Assembly: GCA_019973155.2 (NCBI GenBank) | Contig: BPQB01000017.1 | Location: 372,001 to 436,000 of the forward strand | Source of the DNA: Phanerochaete sordida | Lineage: Eukaryota; Basidiomycota; Agaricomycetes; Polyporales; Phanerochaetaceae | Direction: 5' to 3' | DNA length: 64,000 nt | Part shown: piece after piece, positions 11,702 to 23,251 of the stretch | How the letters are laid out: the number at the start of each line of letters is the position of its first letter | Position numbering within the stretch: the first letter of the stretch is position 1 | Made by a program: the position numbers and the translations under genes | Notes under the pieces: model-generated | Told to the model about the DNA's origin: nothing | Databases searched by the model: none | The model's input: the letters and a program-made list of their open reading frames with translations, nothing else

Positions 11702-14700
11702 ATGGACCCTGAGGCGGGCCCCTCCAGCTCGCCCGACCGCCATACCCCGGGAACACACTCGGATACGCCCACGCCCACCCACCCACCAGTGGTTGACCGA
11801 CCACCAGGAGGCACTCGGAGATCAGGTGCCAAAACGCCACGGAAGGTGCAGTGGCAGGAGGACTACGAGGAGCCGTCAGAGAAGGCTAAGAGGGCGCTGG
11901 ATGAACATGGGGTGGACGTGCGTCTTTCTAGCCGTTGGTTCTTGCTCGGCAAAGCTCACGATCCTTTACCAGCTCGCGCCGCTAGAAGAGCTCAAAGATG
12001 CGCTCGAGAAGCACTTCCAGTCGCCCCCGACTGAGTTTGCCCCACGACCAACGTCGACAGCCGAGTCGACCTCCCCGGAATCCCCCGTTGCCACCGACAG
12101 CCAGAGGCACACCATTCCTGGCGAGACGTACATCGGCGCGAACGAAACCGCTGGCCTCCCCGGCACCGACATCGAAGCCTACTCCCAGCAACAGGCGAGC
12201 CAGGTCGTACAAGCTCACCGTCGAGGCTTCCTCAGCCGCTTCACCCCGCGGTCGCGGTCGCAGTCTCCAAGCCGTGCGATGCACCACCGCCGTCGACGTA
12301 CGTACCAGTCGTCGGACGTTGACACCGACGGCGAGACCGACATCGAACAACACGCGGAGTCGGTGGCGTCAGCGCCTCATCCTCGTCCCGGCACAAGTAT
12401 CCTTTCGACCCTCCTCTCGCTGTACGACCATGGCTCTACGGGCTCGTCGATGTTGCACCACCCCCGCTCGTTCGACGACTCCCGTGCAAGCTCCCTGTAC
12501 GAGACTACAACAAACGAAACCGACTACGGCAAAGAAGACAGCCCAGGTGTGGAGCCCTCGAAGAAGCGCCGTCGGCCGTGGGACGTCTTCAAGCACGATT
12601 CGGAGCCGACCCGAAAGAACCCCGGTGTCTTCGGTGCCCTTGTGGCGAGCACGAACAACCTATCTGGCGCCGCAGCGCCTGCGCCGAGCACCGTCGCACC
12701 AAACGTCAAGCGACCCGGGTATCACCTGTCGAGGTACGTCGTGTCTGCGTCAGATATGTCCGAATTTCTAACGCCACCCAGGTACTCCACTCGCGAGGTC
12801 GAGGCGCCACGGAATACGCCCCTCCCGCACGACCCCGACTCAGGACTGCGTCGGCCGCCGAGCTCGTACTTCGACCAAGACCGCCGTACGGCGTCGTCTG
12901 CGACGCTCGACGTCCGCGACGGTTTCAACACCGCCGCGACGACGCCCGACGAGTCCCCGCCGCTGCTGGCCAAGGGCGGTCGGCGGCAGAAGTGGACGCA
13001 CGTCCTGAAGGACTTGCCGCGGAGCAGCTTCAGCCGCGCGGGCACACCGACCGCGAGCACGCCGGGGACGCCGCTCGGCGACGACGAGTGGTTCACGAAG
13101 AAGGACTGGGAGCGGCTGCAGGAGAAGAAGGAGCAGAAGCGGCGGCGCAAGAAGGCCGAGATTTACGTGCGTGCTTCTGCCAGCTCTAACTGCGCGCGCG
13201 CTGACCAGGGTCGCAGATCACGCGGCATGTGGCGGAGATCATCGCGCGCCAGGAGTTCGTGTGCAAGCTCGTGCGCGCGCTGATGATGTTCGGCGGGCCG
13301 AGCCACCGGCTGCAGGCCCAGATCCAGGCGACGGCGCGCGTGCTCGAGATCGAGCTCTCGTGCATGTACCTCCCGGACATGATGCTCATCTCGTTCGACG
13401 ACCCGACGACTGGCACGAGCAACATCAAGCTCATCCGCCAGGCCGGCGCGTTCGACATCTCGAAGCTCCAATCGGCGTACAAGCTGTACTGGAAGGTGCG
13501 CACGGCGCTGTGAAGTGTTCATGTGGTCGCTGACGACGCTCGCAGGTCATTCACGACGACATCTCCGTGAAGGACGCCTCGCTCGAGCTCGACGAGCTGA
13601 TGCGCAAGCCCCCGCTGTACAACAAGTGGCAGCTCATCTTCTTCGGCGGAATGTGCTCAGCGTCCATTTGCAGCGTCTCTTTCAGCGGGTCTTTCATCGA
13701 CTGTCTCATTTCTTTCCCCCTCGGCTGCCTTCTCATCGTCATTCAACTCTTCTCTGCCAAGCACGAGCTCTACTCTAATGTCTTCGAGTACGTACCACAC
13801 CTTGCTTATTTCACTCTTGCCCGAACTCACATCTCCCCGCAGGATCACAGTCGCTACGCTGTTCAGCTTCATTGCCGCCGCGCTCGCCTCGACGAACTAC
13901 TTCTGCTACTCGGCTGTCGCGGCGTCGTCGATCGTGCTAATTCTCCCTGGGTACATCATCCTTTGCGGTAGTCTTGAGTTGTCGTCGCACAACATCGTCT
14001 CGGGTGCCGTGCGCGTCTGCTTCGCGGTCATATATTCGCTCTTCCTCGGCTTCGGCCTAGCCATCGGCTCGTCGACGTTCACAAAGATCACAAAACATCA
14101 GCTTCCTGGTCAAGACGACGTGACGTGCTCGAAAAGTCATCGTGCTGACGGTCCGTGGTACCAGCAGACGCCATCGATCAAGTGGGGTACGTCGTACTAG
14201 CTATGTGGTCTCATGACAGCTGACTGAACTTCACATAGCAATCCTGACCGTGCCGATGTACTCGCTCTGGCTGAGTCTGCGCTTCTACGCATCGTGGCGC
14301 AGGAAGGAACTGGTAAGTACATGCTTTCTCGTAGCTCGTAGACTAGTCTGACGAATCTCCGAAGCCTCTCCTCGTGGCGATCTCCTGCCTGGGATGGGTC
14401 TGCAACCATTTCACGGGCCTGAAGTTCCCCAACCAGAGCGACATCTCTGCCGCCGTCGGTGCGTTCGCTGTCGGCCTCGTCTCCAACCTCTACGCGCGTT
14501 TCTTCAAAGGAAACGCCTTCGTCATCATGGTACGCAGCCGGGTTTCCTTCTCTCACTCCCGAGCCTGACCATCGTCCTTCAGATCACTGGTATTCTCTTC
14601 CAACTTCCTTCTGGCGTTGCCAACGGCGGCCTCTTCACCTTCGTTTCGAAACAAGATTCTGGCCAATCATCGGCCGATTCATACCTTTCTGGCTTCCAAA

Positions 14701-14816
14701 CAGCGTTGCAGCTGGTCTCCGTTGCGATCGGCCTCACAGTCGGTCTCGGTATATCCCTTGTTATCGTCTTCCCCATCCAGTCGCGCAGACGCGCCGCTGG
14801 TGTCTTCAGTTTGTAA
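11702..14816 (+). CDS. PRM10/ThrE-family membrane transporter
   Basis: This multi-exon gene encodes a protein of about 800 residues. The N-terminal half is soluble, Ser/Pro-rich and presumably disordered, with basic patches (PSKKRRRPWDVF) and KKDWERLQEKKEQKRRRKK. The C-terminal half matches the threonine/serine exporter family, which includes yeast pheromone-regulated Prm10. It starts with the conserved EFVCKLVRALMMFGGPSHRL segment, followed by the amphipathic block ELSCMYLPDMMLISFDD. About ten hydrophobic segments follow, for example ASTNYFCYSAVAASSIVLIL, LLVAISCLGWVCNHFT and GLTVGLGISLVIVFPI. It ends at TAA 14814-14816. The ATG at 11702 is the first in the open frame; a GTGCGT intron follows HGVD. 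In this family the N-terminal region has been suggested to be hydrolase-like; the substrate is unknown here. Confidence 0.85.
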
Positions 14817-15143
14817 TCGCGGCTCTCCTTGAACATTCCCTTGCTTCATTCTCCCATTCCACTCGCACACGTAGACGCCGCGTTCTGGCACTAGAGGTCC
14901 CCGTCTCTCGTTCATCCTTCCCCCTCGCAAACACATACCTAGACACATCGCACGTTCCTTTTCTCTTTCTCTGTAGCAATACGGTTGTCCGGACGGTTCC
15001 ATCTTCCGCATAGAGCTCATCTATCTCCCATCTGTGTGTAGTACTACAGCATTGAATTGTGCTTCCTCTACGTCTTCTGTACTAACATTGGCTATACAGT
15101 ATCGCAGTCTCCAAGTGTTCATGTGTGCTTCTGGCGCAACCGC
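14817..15143. other. Convergent intergenic region
   Basis: This T-rich spacer lies between the ThrE-type gene and the convergent P450 gene. It should contain both 3' untranslated regions. No exon or RNA gene is seen. Confidence 0.4.
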
Positions 15144-17063
15144 TTAGGTCTGCCGCTTCCTAAAGTCAACAGTCGCGACGGGGTCCGCTAGCAACGAGTG
15201 CCGGATCCACCGCCCGGACGGTATGACGGCTTCTGGGCGAACGTCGTAGGTGAGGAGGATATGCGCCATCATCAGCTTGAGCTCGTTCACCGCGAAGAAG
15301 CGGCCGGGGCTGGGGCCTGTCGTCAGCGCGGCAGTTCACCCGGACGGGGAACGGAGCGGGGTAGCGCACCATGCGTGCTTGCCGTGCCCGAAGGACACGT
15401 AGTCCGAGCTCGTGTGCACCATCTGGTGCTTCAGGCTCGCGTCCCCGTCCGCCTCGCGCATGCGCGCGAAGCGCCACGGGTCGAAGGCGTCCGCGTCGGG
15501 CGCGTAAACCGCGTCGTCGTGGTGCATCGAGCGCGAGACCGCCATGACGAGCGTGCCCTTCGGGACGCGCGTGCCGTCCGCGAAGGTGTAGTCCTGCACC
15601 GCGATACGCGACATTGCCACTGGGTGTCGTCAGCGCAGAGATGGCGGCGGCGGCGCGGGGACGTACGCGCGCCGAGGCCGTTCAGCCGCTGGCACTCTTT
15701 CATGAAGCTGTCGAGCTTGCGCATGCGCTGCACGGCAGCTTTCGTCCAACCTTCCACGCGGACGATGCCCTCGATCTCCTCGCGCAGCGGGGCGACGCAC
15801 TCGGGATGCGCGGCGAGCGTGTGCAGCGCGTGGGTGAAGCTCTGACATGCATAGAGCTTAGCGGCACACGGGCTGAGTTAGAAGGGAGCGCACCGTGGAT
15901 GACGTATGGATCGCAGCGAAGTTCACGACGAGGATACGCAGGACAAGGCTATCGACGGTGCGTTCTTCCTCGTTGGCCTCTTCAATCAGCCATTGGATCA
16001 TATCGCTCTGTGGGGTCAAATTAGCAGAGACCTAGGTCGTTGACTCAAGGTTCACTCACCGGTTTGTCTGGCCAGTCCGAGTCGCTATGCTCCTTGAAAA
16101 GCTTCAGCCGGTCCTCGAGGAGTTTGCCGATAATTGCTTTCCCCTCTTCCACTCGCTTGGATGCAGGGGAGATCAGCTTCCCTACGAGTCTATGGCCAAG
16201 TCAATGTGAAGCTCCATGGACAATGCAGCGGCTGCTCACGGTCGAAGGAAAATAGGCGTCAAGTGCAGCGCGACACCCGTCTTGATGACGTCGACGGCGA
16301 AGCGGACGCCGAGCTCGCAGAACGCGGGGTCGCGGCAGTACGGCAGGCCGACGAAGATGCGGTTGCTCGTGCGGCTGACGACGCGCATGATGGTCTTCAG
16401 GACGGGAACGCTTGTCCATCGCTCCGTCGCAGGCATACCGTCCGCGAACGACTGCACGATTTCGTCGTAGATGTCCGCGAAGAGCGGGGTGAGGTGGCGC
16501 GTGAGCTGCGTGCGGATGACCGGGATGTGGTATTCGTGCTCGATGGCGTCGCGGCCGAAGGTGTGGTCGAGCTGCAGGGACTGCGCGGCGTGTCAGCGGG
16601 AGGGAAAGGTGCCAGGGAAGCGGGAAAGGCGCACGTAGCGGATGCCTTCGTGGAAGGACAGCGCCTCCTCCGGTGCCTTGCGCAGCTCCTCGATGAGCGC
16701 AGGCGTCGAGACAACGACGGTCCAGCGGTTGAGGTCTGCCACGCGGAACACGCGACCTTTGTACTAAGTGAAGCAGGTCTATTCAGCACCCTGTCAGGCG
16801 GATATTACTACGCAAACCTTGCGATATCCTTCTTCGATGATGGTAGGGGCGCCACCGTTCACATACTGATATGCAGCGAACCAAGAGCTGATGGGCCCCG
16901 TCGACCGAGGGCTGGGGATATGCTGCGAAGTCGTCGTTAGCGACCGCCGCTCCATCGTAGCTAAGTTGAGACATACCTGCAGCTTATCCTGCCGCAAATA
17001 ATATACGATAAACACCAGAGAGATGAGACCGCTTATGATTGCCACAGAATTGTAGGAATCCAT
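15144..17063 (-). CDS. Cytochrome P450 monooxygenase, ent-kaurene-oxidase-like
   Basis: This is a heme-thiolate monooxygenase expected on the endoplasmic reticulum. The start ATG is at 17063, giving MDSYNSVAIISGLISLVFIV, a membrane anchor. Following exons carry FAAYQYVNGGAPTIIEEGYR, RVFRVADLNRWTVVVSTP and RTSNRIFVGLPYCRDP. The I-helix region is NFAAIHTSSMSFTHALHTL. The K-helix ExxR is in MKECQRL, and the PERF-like FDPWRF follows. The heme-binding loop FGHGKHACPGRFF is split by an intron inside the invariant Cys codon. It ends at TAA 15144-15146. The sequence style matches basidiomycete P450s often annotated as ent-kaurene oxidase-like. The substrate cannot be told from the sequence, and I see no terpene cyclase or other biosynthetic partner beside it. 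Confidence 0.88.
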
Positions 17064-17560
17064 GGTGGCCAGGGCAATGTCTGGGTGCAAGGGCGAGCGC
17101 GGCCTGTTATCGTCTCTCGAATCACATAAGAGGGACGGGCATGCGGAAGCAGCCGAAGCAGAGTGTGACAAGCGAAAACCGTGGGGCAGGGTCGCCACGG
17201 GCGGGCTTCAGACAGGATGCGAAACATGTTTAGATTCTCGCCGCGCATCAAACGCCACGAAGCCGTTGGCTCCTGCTGTTTACGGACGCCGACGACGAGT
17301 CGACGAATGAGATGCGCAGGAAGGCTATGTCTCGTGCTTTCGTGGAAACGAAAGGCCGCACTTCAAGGCAAGCCAAGACTGCGGATGGGGCATGAAGGGA
17401 CAGATGCGACATGCCTGCAAAACCTGCGGTTGCAGCGCCGAGTTGAGCGGCGTGATCCCAGCTGCCGGCGTATGTCCGACTATGCCCTTCCAGACATCCG
17501 AGAAGGGCTTCTCGAACTGCTTGAAACTGTTTGTCTATATTAGAGGCACGAAGACAGATA
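17064..17560. other. Intergenic between P450 and formamidase
   Basis: Both flanking genes point left, so this holds the P450 promoter and the formamidase 3' region. No coding or repeat signal is seen. Confidence 0.4.
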
Positions 17561-18777
17561 TCACGCGGACTGGTGCCCAAAGATCGACTTGGGCATCATC
17601 ATGCCGATCTGCGCGACGGGTCAGCACGGCAGCGCGCGGTGGGGTATGAAACACATACGACGTAGTTCGGCATGTCGACCACTTCGTGCATGCGCAGGTC
17701 GCCTGCGATGCTGCAGAGCATGTACGCGTCCTCCCTGCTGAGGCCGTGCTCGACTTCTAGCACAGTTATCATGTGCCGCACTGCGTCGCGGGTAGCTTCG
17801 CGGATATCTGGTGCAGACAGGAGCGTATATGAGAGCTGGCCCGCTGTGCTCGACTACCATGATCACTTACCCGGACCAACGCCGGTGGTGCAGTAGTAGC
17901 CCTTCGGGTCGTCAGAGCCTTTGGGCGTAGAAAAGTGGGGCGTCTTGACGTGCGGCTTGTCCTTGAGGACAGTCAGGCGCACGGTGGTCTTCATCGGTGT
18001 CTCGATGGCAGTACCGCATACCTCTGTTGATTATTCATTGCAGACCTGAGATCCCAGCAGGAGAAATTCAATTACCACCGTCTCCCTGAGCGGCATGCCC
18101 ATCCTAAGCAACCTCAATGTCAGAATATATGCGCCTTTTCGTAGCCGCATAACTCACCCCGGTAGAGAACAAGGCTCCTTCAACCTGGATAGGGAGGTAC
18201 AGAGTCGTACCCTTAGTCAGGTGCTTAGTGTCGACATTGCCTCCAGTGTTATACGGAGGGATAGTGGAGTGAGGGCCTTTCGCCGCAAGGGCGACGCCCA
18301 TTTCGCCCGCAAACGGCCTCAGTGGGATCTTGATACCCTTGAGCTTGTCGAACCAGGCAAAGTCCTGTCCAACAGGCAAGTCCCAGATCTTCAGGCAAGG
18401 CGTCGTGAACTCGTCTGCCAAGAGACCAAACCCTGGCAGAATGCCCGTCCATCCCCAGTCTGCCGTGCTGACTTCGAGGACGTCAATCTGCAGGGTATCT
18501 CCTGGCTTCGCGCTTTCGACGTAGATCGGGCCATTGACTTGGTCGAGCGTTGAGATCTCGAGGGTGCGCAGAGAGCTCGCGACAGTCGTGGGCGTGATCT
18601 GGCCGTTGGATGCGTCGAGACAGTCGAAGCTCACGACATCCCCTGACTTGATATGGGCTACGGGAGGTATGCTATGGGCGTACGTTCGGCCAAAGCTGCA
18701 TCATAAGAACTGGAGGACACAGACCTGTTGTCCCAGGCAAGATGACACTGTGAACGCTTGATAGAATGGATAGACAT
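17561..18777 (-). CDS. Formamidase/acetamidase (FmdA/AmdA family)
   Basis: This enzyme class hydrolyses formamide or short amides to ammonia and the acid, in the cytosol, for nitrogen supply. The first exon starts at ATG 18777 (MSIHSIKRSQCHLAWDNS). A short intron follows, then FGRTYAHSIPPVAHIKSGD, VVSFDCLDASNGQITPT and GPIYVESAKPGDTLQIDVLE. The next exon carries TADWGWTGILPGFGLLADEF and RPFAGEMGVALAAKGPHSTI, the conserved Gly- and Pro-rich core, then YNTGGNVDTKHLTKGTTLYL. The C-terminal exons contain EHGLSREDAYMLCSIAGDLR and DMPNYV, then IGMMMPKSIFGHQSA ending at TGA 17561-17563. Domain order is complete, so the gene looks intact. A TATATA lies about 60 bases before the start. Confidence 0.9.
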
Positions 18778-18831
18778 GGCTGTAGGTGCAGGGCTGGGGT
18801 AGACAAGGAGGCTTCAGAGCAGGAAAGCTGG

Positions 18832-18840
18832 CTATATATT
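18832..18840 (-). promoter_or_regulatory. Likely TATA element of the formamidase gene
   Basis: The complement reads AATATATAGC about 55-63 bases before the start codon at 18777, a suitable distance for a fungal TATA box. No nitrogen-control site was identified with confidence. Confidence 0.4.
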
Positions 18841-18844
18841 CCGT

Positions 18845-19402
18845 GCGGCATGGGAATGGGGTGAAGCACATGCCGCCTCGTCGGGGAGTCTCAGGTCCTA
18901 GTGAGATAACAAGATAACCAGGGCAAGAGAGACATCTTCCGTTCGTTGTCCGGCAGACTGACGCGCTGTTGCTTCATACAGTACGGCGACGGTGGGAGAA
19001 GGTGGGAGATGCAAGCGAGGTGGAGGTTGTGGTGTGGGGCCAACGCGACCAAAACGCGACTTGTCCCAGCACGCGTCCTAGCTTTGCACTGTTTTCAGCC
19101 AGTTTAACCTTTTCCCCGCAATTCTAGTACAGAATTCGCCACATTTGGGTCAGTATGATATGAAAGGGTACAAAATCGTCCTAATGAGGAAAGTCTTACG
19201 CGCTGTTTTGGCGTCAGTCCCGCCCGCTTGTCGAACAAGCCGCGAACTGTGGCCTTGACCTCCTCCTCATCTTCTCATTGAGAGTTCGGCGCAGAATACG
19301 TCTCTCGCGACAAACTTGCGGAAGCTGTGCACACCATCTATCCGCCACTCTTTCACCTAGCTTGCTACCTATCTGGAACGCTTGGGCGAACACCAACGAA
19401 CC
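18845..19402. other. Divergent intergenic region
   Basis: This region separates the leftward formamidase from the rightward nucleoporin gene, so it likely holds two promoters. No exon, RNA gene or repeat is recognised. Confidence 0.4.
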
Positions 19403-22235
19403 ATGGCGGACTCGTCGCTGTATGCCTCATGCGCTGAGGCCCTTACTCTTGCGCAGTCCAGCAAGGATGACCTCGCGGACTTGCTTGACCCTGACACAGG
19501 CTTCGCCCCCAAAATGCGCCAAATCTGCCAGACACACCTTGCAGAGGCCCAGGAGAACACGGAGAAGTACTCTATAGAGGAGCTCGAGGCCTTGCGAATG
19601 GAGAGCGATACATGGGGTCTTTTGCAAGCTGTCATGCCGTGAGTTGAAAGCTATTTGTGCCTGGAGCTACAGTCTTATGTCCGCAGCATGCGCAAGACCG
19701 CGTACCCTTCCTATCCGCGGGCCGCGGAGCTGCTCGCAGAGAACCCATACACGCCTCCATCGACACTGGCGCAAGCCATTATGCACGCGTCGCGGCTGCT
19801 CGAAGAGCTCGTCGTGGTGCGCGAGTGGCTGCACGACACCGCGCCCACGCCCGCGTCGGTCGACGCGACGACGGGCTACTGGAAGTTCACGAAGCACCAG
19901 GTCATGCAGGCGCTGCGCATGAACAAGGCGGCGGGGCTCTCCGGCATGGATCCAGACGCGGTCAATCGCGAGGAGGATGAAAATCTCGCGCCGGACGACG
20001 CGGTGAGTGTGGCCTGTGCACTATGCCCGCCGACGCGCGCCCTGACGTGCCCGACAGACGTACGAGAAAGCGCTCACGCACGCGCTGTACGCGCATGTAC
20101 GCGCAGGAAAGCTCGACGACGCCGTAGAACTGTGTCGGAAAGCGCACCAACCATGGCGGGCTGCGAGTATACGGGGTTCAACACTGTTCCAGTGGCGCGC
20201 AGTCGGTGAGACCCGCGCCGCGATATCGTGCGACAATCGTGTTGACTTTTAGCAGCAAATGAGCCGAGAGATGAGGATGCAATGGACGAGTCAGAAGATT
20301 TCGACGTGTGGCGGGGTAACAGGCGACGGAAACTGTGGAAGTCGGCGTGCATAAGCGCCGCTCTGAACGTACGTCTACGCTGAAGCGGGCTCTACATTTC
20401 TCTAACAGGGCGCCCAGCCCAATTTGCCGACAACAGAACGTGCACTATATGCTGCCCTAGCCCCTAGCCCGCAGACTGCCTCAAACCTCAAGGCGGCATG
20501 CAGAACATGGTCTGATCATCTATGGGCGCAGATCAGCGTTGTCTGTGAAGAGAAAGAGAGCCAAGAGATGTCCCGCCTGAGGTCGAGTTTCTGGGAGAAT
20601 CCCGCTGAAACTGACGTTAACGTATCCATGGATGGCGACGAAGAGGCCGAGGAGGAAGAGTGGGAGCAGGAAGTAGTTGGCTCGTTGGAGTCGCTGGCTC
20701 ACATCTCCGTGGAGGAGGGGTGCGTTCGCTGCTAGACTATCCGAAACTCAAGCTCATTCTATGCGCAGAGCTCCGTCAGACAACCCTTACCACATCTCCC
20801 AACTCAACATTATCCTGGACCGGACAGACGCGCTCCTAGAGGCTTTCGCGGTAGGGCTGAAAGAGGGTCGTTATGACCCAGAGTCTTCCGAGTAAGTCGA
20901 GTCGCGATTTCTGCCGTCTTGATCAAGCTGAACATGAGCAGCTATCCGACTATGACGCGTTTCTTCGCCCATCTGTGCCTCTTCCTTCAGCTCATCGACA
21001 TGTCACCTCCGCCATTAGCCACGCAAGTCATCCTCGAAGCGTACCTCCAGGTTCTCGAGGTCAGGACTCATTCATACTGAACCCGTCCGATACTGGCTAA
21101 AGACCAGTAGGCCGCAGGTCAACGAGAGCTGATTGCTATGTATGCTGGCGCGCTGGGTGACAACGCGGTTGAGCGATACGCGATGTTCCTCACCTCGCTC
21201 GAGCTGTCAGCAGACATCTCAGAACGCAGGCTTGCGCTCACTCGCGCCAGGGATCACGGCCTAGATATGGAGCGTGTTGCAGTCGTAACTGCCGAGCGTA
21301 CGATTGAGAAGGCGTTTTCGGTGGGTATATACGTGCTGGACGAGCCCTCTGCAGTGCTCATCTCGGAACCTAGGTGCTACCTCCCGCCAAGGGGGCATTA
21401 CCATCTGTCATTGGCCTGCAAGCGCCGCCGTCAGATGCTGAGCTGCTGTTGGTGCGGTCTATCGAGTGGACAACGTATCTGGAGTCGACGTACGACACCG
21501 CACTTGAGCAAGCAAATGTAATTGTCCGGTATCTTCTTGGTACGCCACCTTCTCTCGCATTCTCTCGTCAGTCTGACCAGGGATGTCAGGTTGCGGTCGT
21601 GTGCAAGTCGCGAAATCAGCCATGGAGCAGCTCCCGACAGAACTCAACACAATCCGGGACCCTGAGGAGCGGTCAATCGAGTTCCTGCACTACCGGCAGT
21701 TCTTCATGGTCTGGGACGCGCTCGAGCGCGTCGTGGAGACGCAGGCGTTGGAGGTGCCGCAGATGACGCGCGAGTCGCGAGCAGAGTGGCTCGCGGACTA
21801 CCGGAGCACACTTGACGCTGCGCGCGAACGCGTCGTGCGGCTGCTCACGACGGAATGGCTCGTCCCCGACAGTGCGCGCGGGAGCAGCGACCGGCGCACG
21901 AAGGAGCTGTTGCGTATCCGCCAGATATACGTTCCCGAGCTCGTCATCCGCCTCCACGCGATGCTGTACAGCTCGCGCGCACGCATTCCCGGGTACGCCT
22001 CGCCACACGCCCTCTACCATTGTATGGCTGCTAATGACGACGATTGGTTGGTAGGAACCTCAAACACGCGCTCGAACTCGCGAACATCGTTGCGGACTCC
22101 CGGTACCGCCTCTACGACGACTTTGCGGACCAGCCCGGGCGTCGGCTGGGCGACTACCTCGGCGCCGTGCGCCAAGCGGTCCTTGGCGGTTTGGAGGGCG
22201 GCGGCTCGGACCCGTTCAGAGTTCTGACGATGTAG
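19403..22235 (+). CDS. Nucleoporin Nup84/Nup107
   Basis: This is a structural component of the Y-shaped (Nup84/Nup107) scaffold of the nuclear pore. The start ATG is at 19403 (MADSSLYASCAEALTLAQSS). Helical exons follow: HASRLLEELVVVREWLHDTA, HALYAHVRAGKLDDAVELCR with AHQPWRAAS nearby, an acidic linker (DGDEEAEEEEWEQE), NPYHISQLNIILDRTDALLE, MYAGALGDNAVERYAMFLTS and SAMEQLPTELNTIRDPEERS. The last exon contains LKHALELANIVADSRYRLYD and ends FRVLTM at TAG. The element QPWRAA, where a helix returns to the trunk, and YAGALGDNAVERYA are typical of this family. Introns are about 50-70 bases, and there are at least seven. The protein is all-helical with no membrane segment. Exon edges in the first third are less certain. 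Confidence 0.88.
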
Positions 22236-22643
22236 GATGCTTGTGCGGACTATACAGCGATTTCCTTCGACATGCTCCGAAATGTACAATGTACATGGTG
22301 CAGACGTCATCGCGGGATGCGATGCGAATCTCTGCGCTTTCCGAAAGTAACTACCCGCATATAACCCCTACCTCACGACATGTTAGTAAGATTGCGCGCC
22401 ACTTCCAGGTCACTGAAGACCGGCTTCGTCAGAGACGTGTCGAATTCCGACGAAAGGAGCGTGCGCAGGGCCTCTGTATGGCCGGAGAACCGGTTCGCGA
22501 AGGCCGCAAGCTTGTCCTTGGAAGCCGCAGCTTTGAAGAAGCGGGCTAGGGAGGAAGATTGTGAGACTTCACCATGTGGGGGACGTGGTTGCCCTTACCC
22601 GCGATTTTTTGCTGATCGTAAACGCTATAACGGATGTGCCAGA
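22236..22643. other. 3' flank of the nucleoporin gene
   Basis: No supported exon is seen. It contains the nucleoporin 3' untranslated region and the 3' end of the tentative small gene on the opposite strand. Confidence 0.35.
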
Positions 22644-22984
22644 TCAGCAGACATGAGAGAGTGGATGACAGAGGGCGACGTACTCGCAGAACATGGCTAT
22701 AGAAGTACAAGGTAATCAGTGATATGATATACGTGCGCCGTGAAATGCCCCTACCGAAGTCCCGCACAGTCCTAGACAGTTTCTCAACTTCGCCCCAGAT
22801 GCTCTTGAAGAACTCGTCTTGATCCGAGTCGACGGCCTCGGGTGGGATGACCATGATTTGGAAGATAGAGTCGGCCTGGAAGTGATGACTGAATATTCTA
22901 GCCCGTATGATAGCCCAGGAAATTCACCATGCAAAGCCAAACAGCTACGAAGGTAAGCGGACGGTTGTTCGTCCTACGCGCCAT
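22644..22984 (-). CDS. Tentative small protein with N-terminal hydrophobic segment
   Basis: On the complement, ATG 22984 opens MARRTNNRPLTFVAVWLCM. A GTGAAT donor then joins in phase across a 50-60 base intron to ADSIFQIMVIPPEAVDSDQD, EFFKSIWGEVEKLSRTVRDF and GRGISRR. A second short intron (GTATATC...CTATAG) could lead to a stop at 22644. The product would be about 80 residues: a short signal or anchor segment and an amphipathic helix. No family is recognised. It lies just downstream of EF-hand copy 1 and in the same direction, so it could also be a detached remnant. Confidence 0.3.
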
Positions 22985-23251
22985 TTCCAGACCGACAACT
23001 GCCTACATGATACATTTCGGTCAGTTCATGGAAGATAGCTAGAAGATAGCAGCGGGGAAGCGGCATACCTTAAGCGTTGTGTTAAGAACCTACGCGAGGC
23101 AGTAAGAATCTGGTGAGCACAGGGTACAAACGGAGCTCACCCCAAGGCCCGGATATCGCGCTGCCATTTCTGTTATCCTGATAACGAGGGATGGTAGGAC
23201 CTCCGACAGAATCTTGGTGCTGTGTTGCTCTACCGCTGTGCCGGTACCATC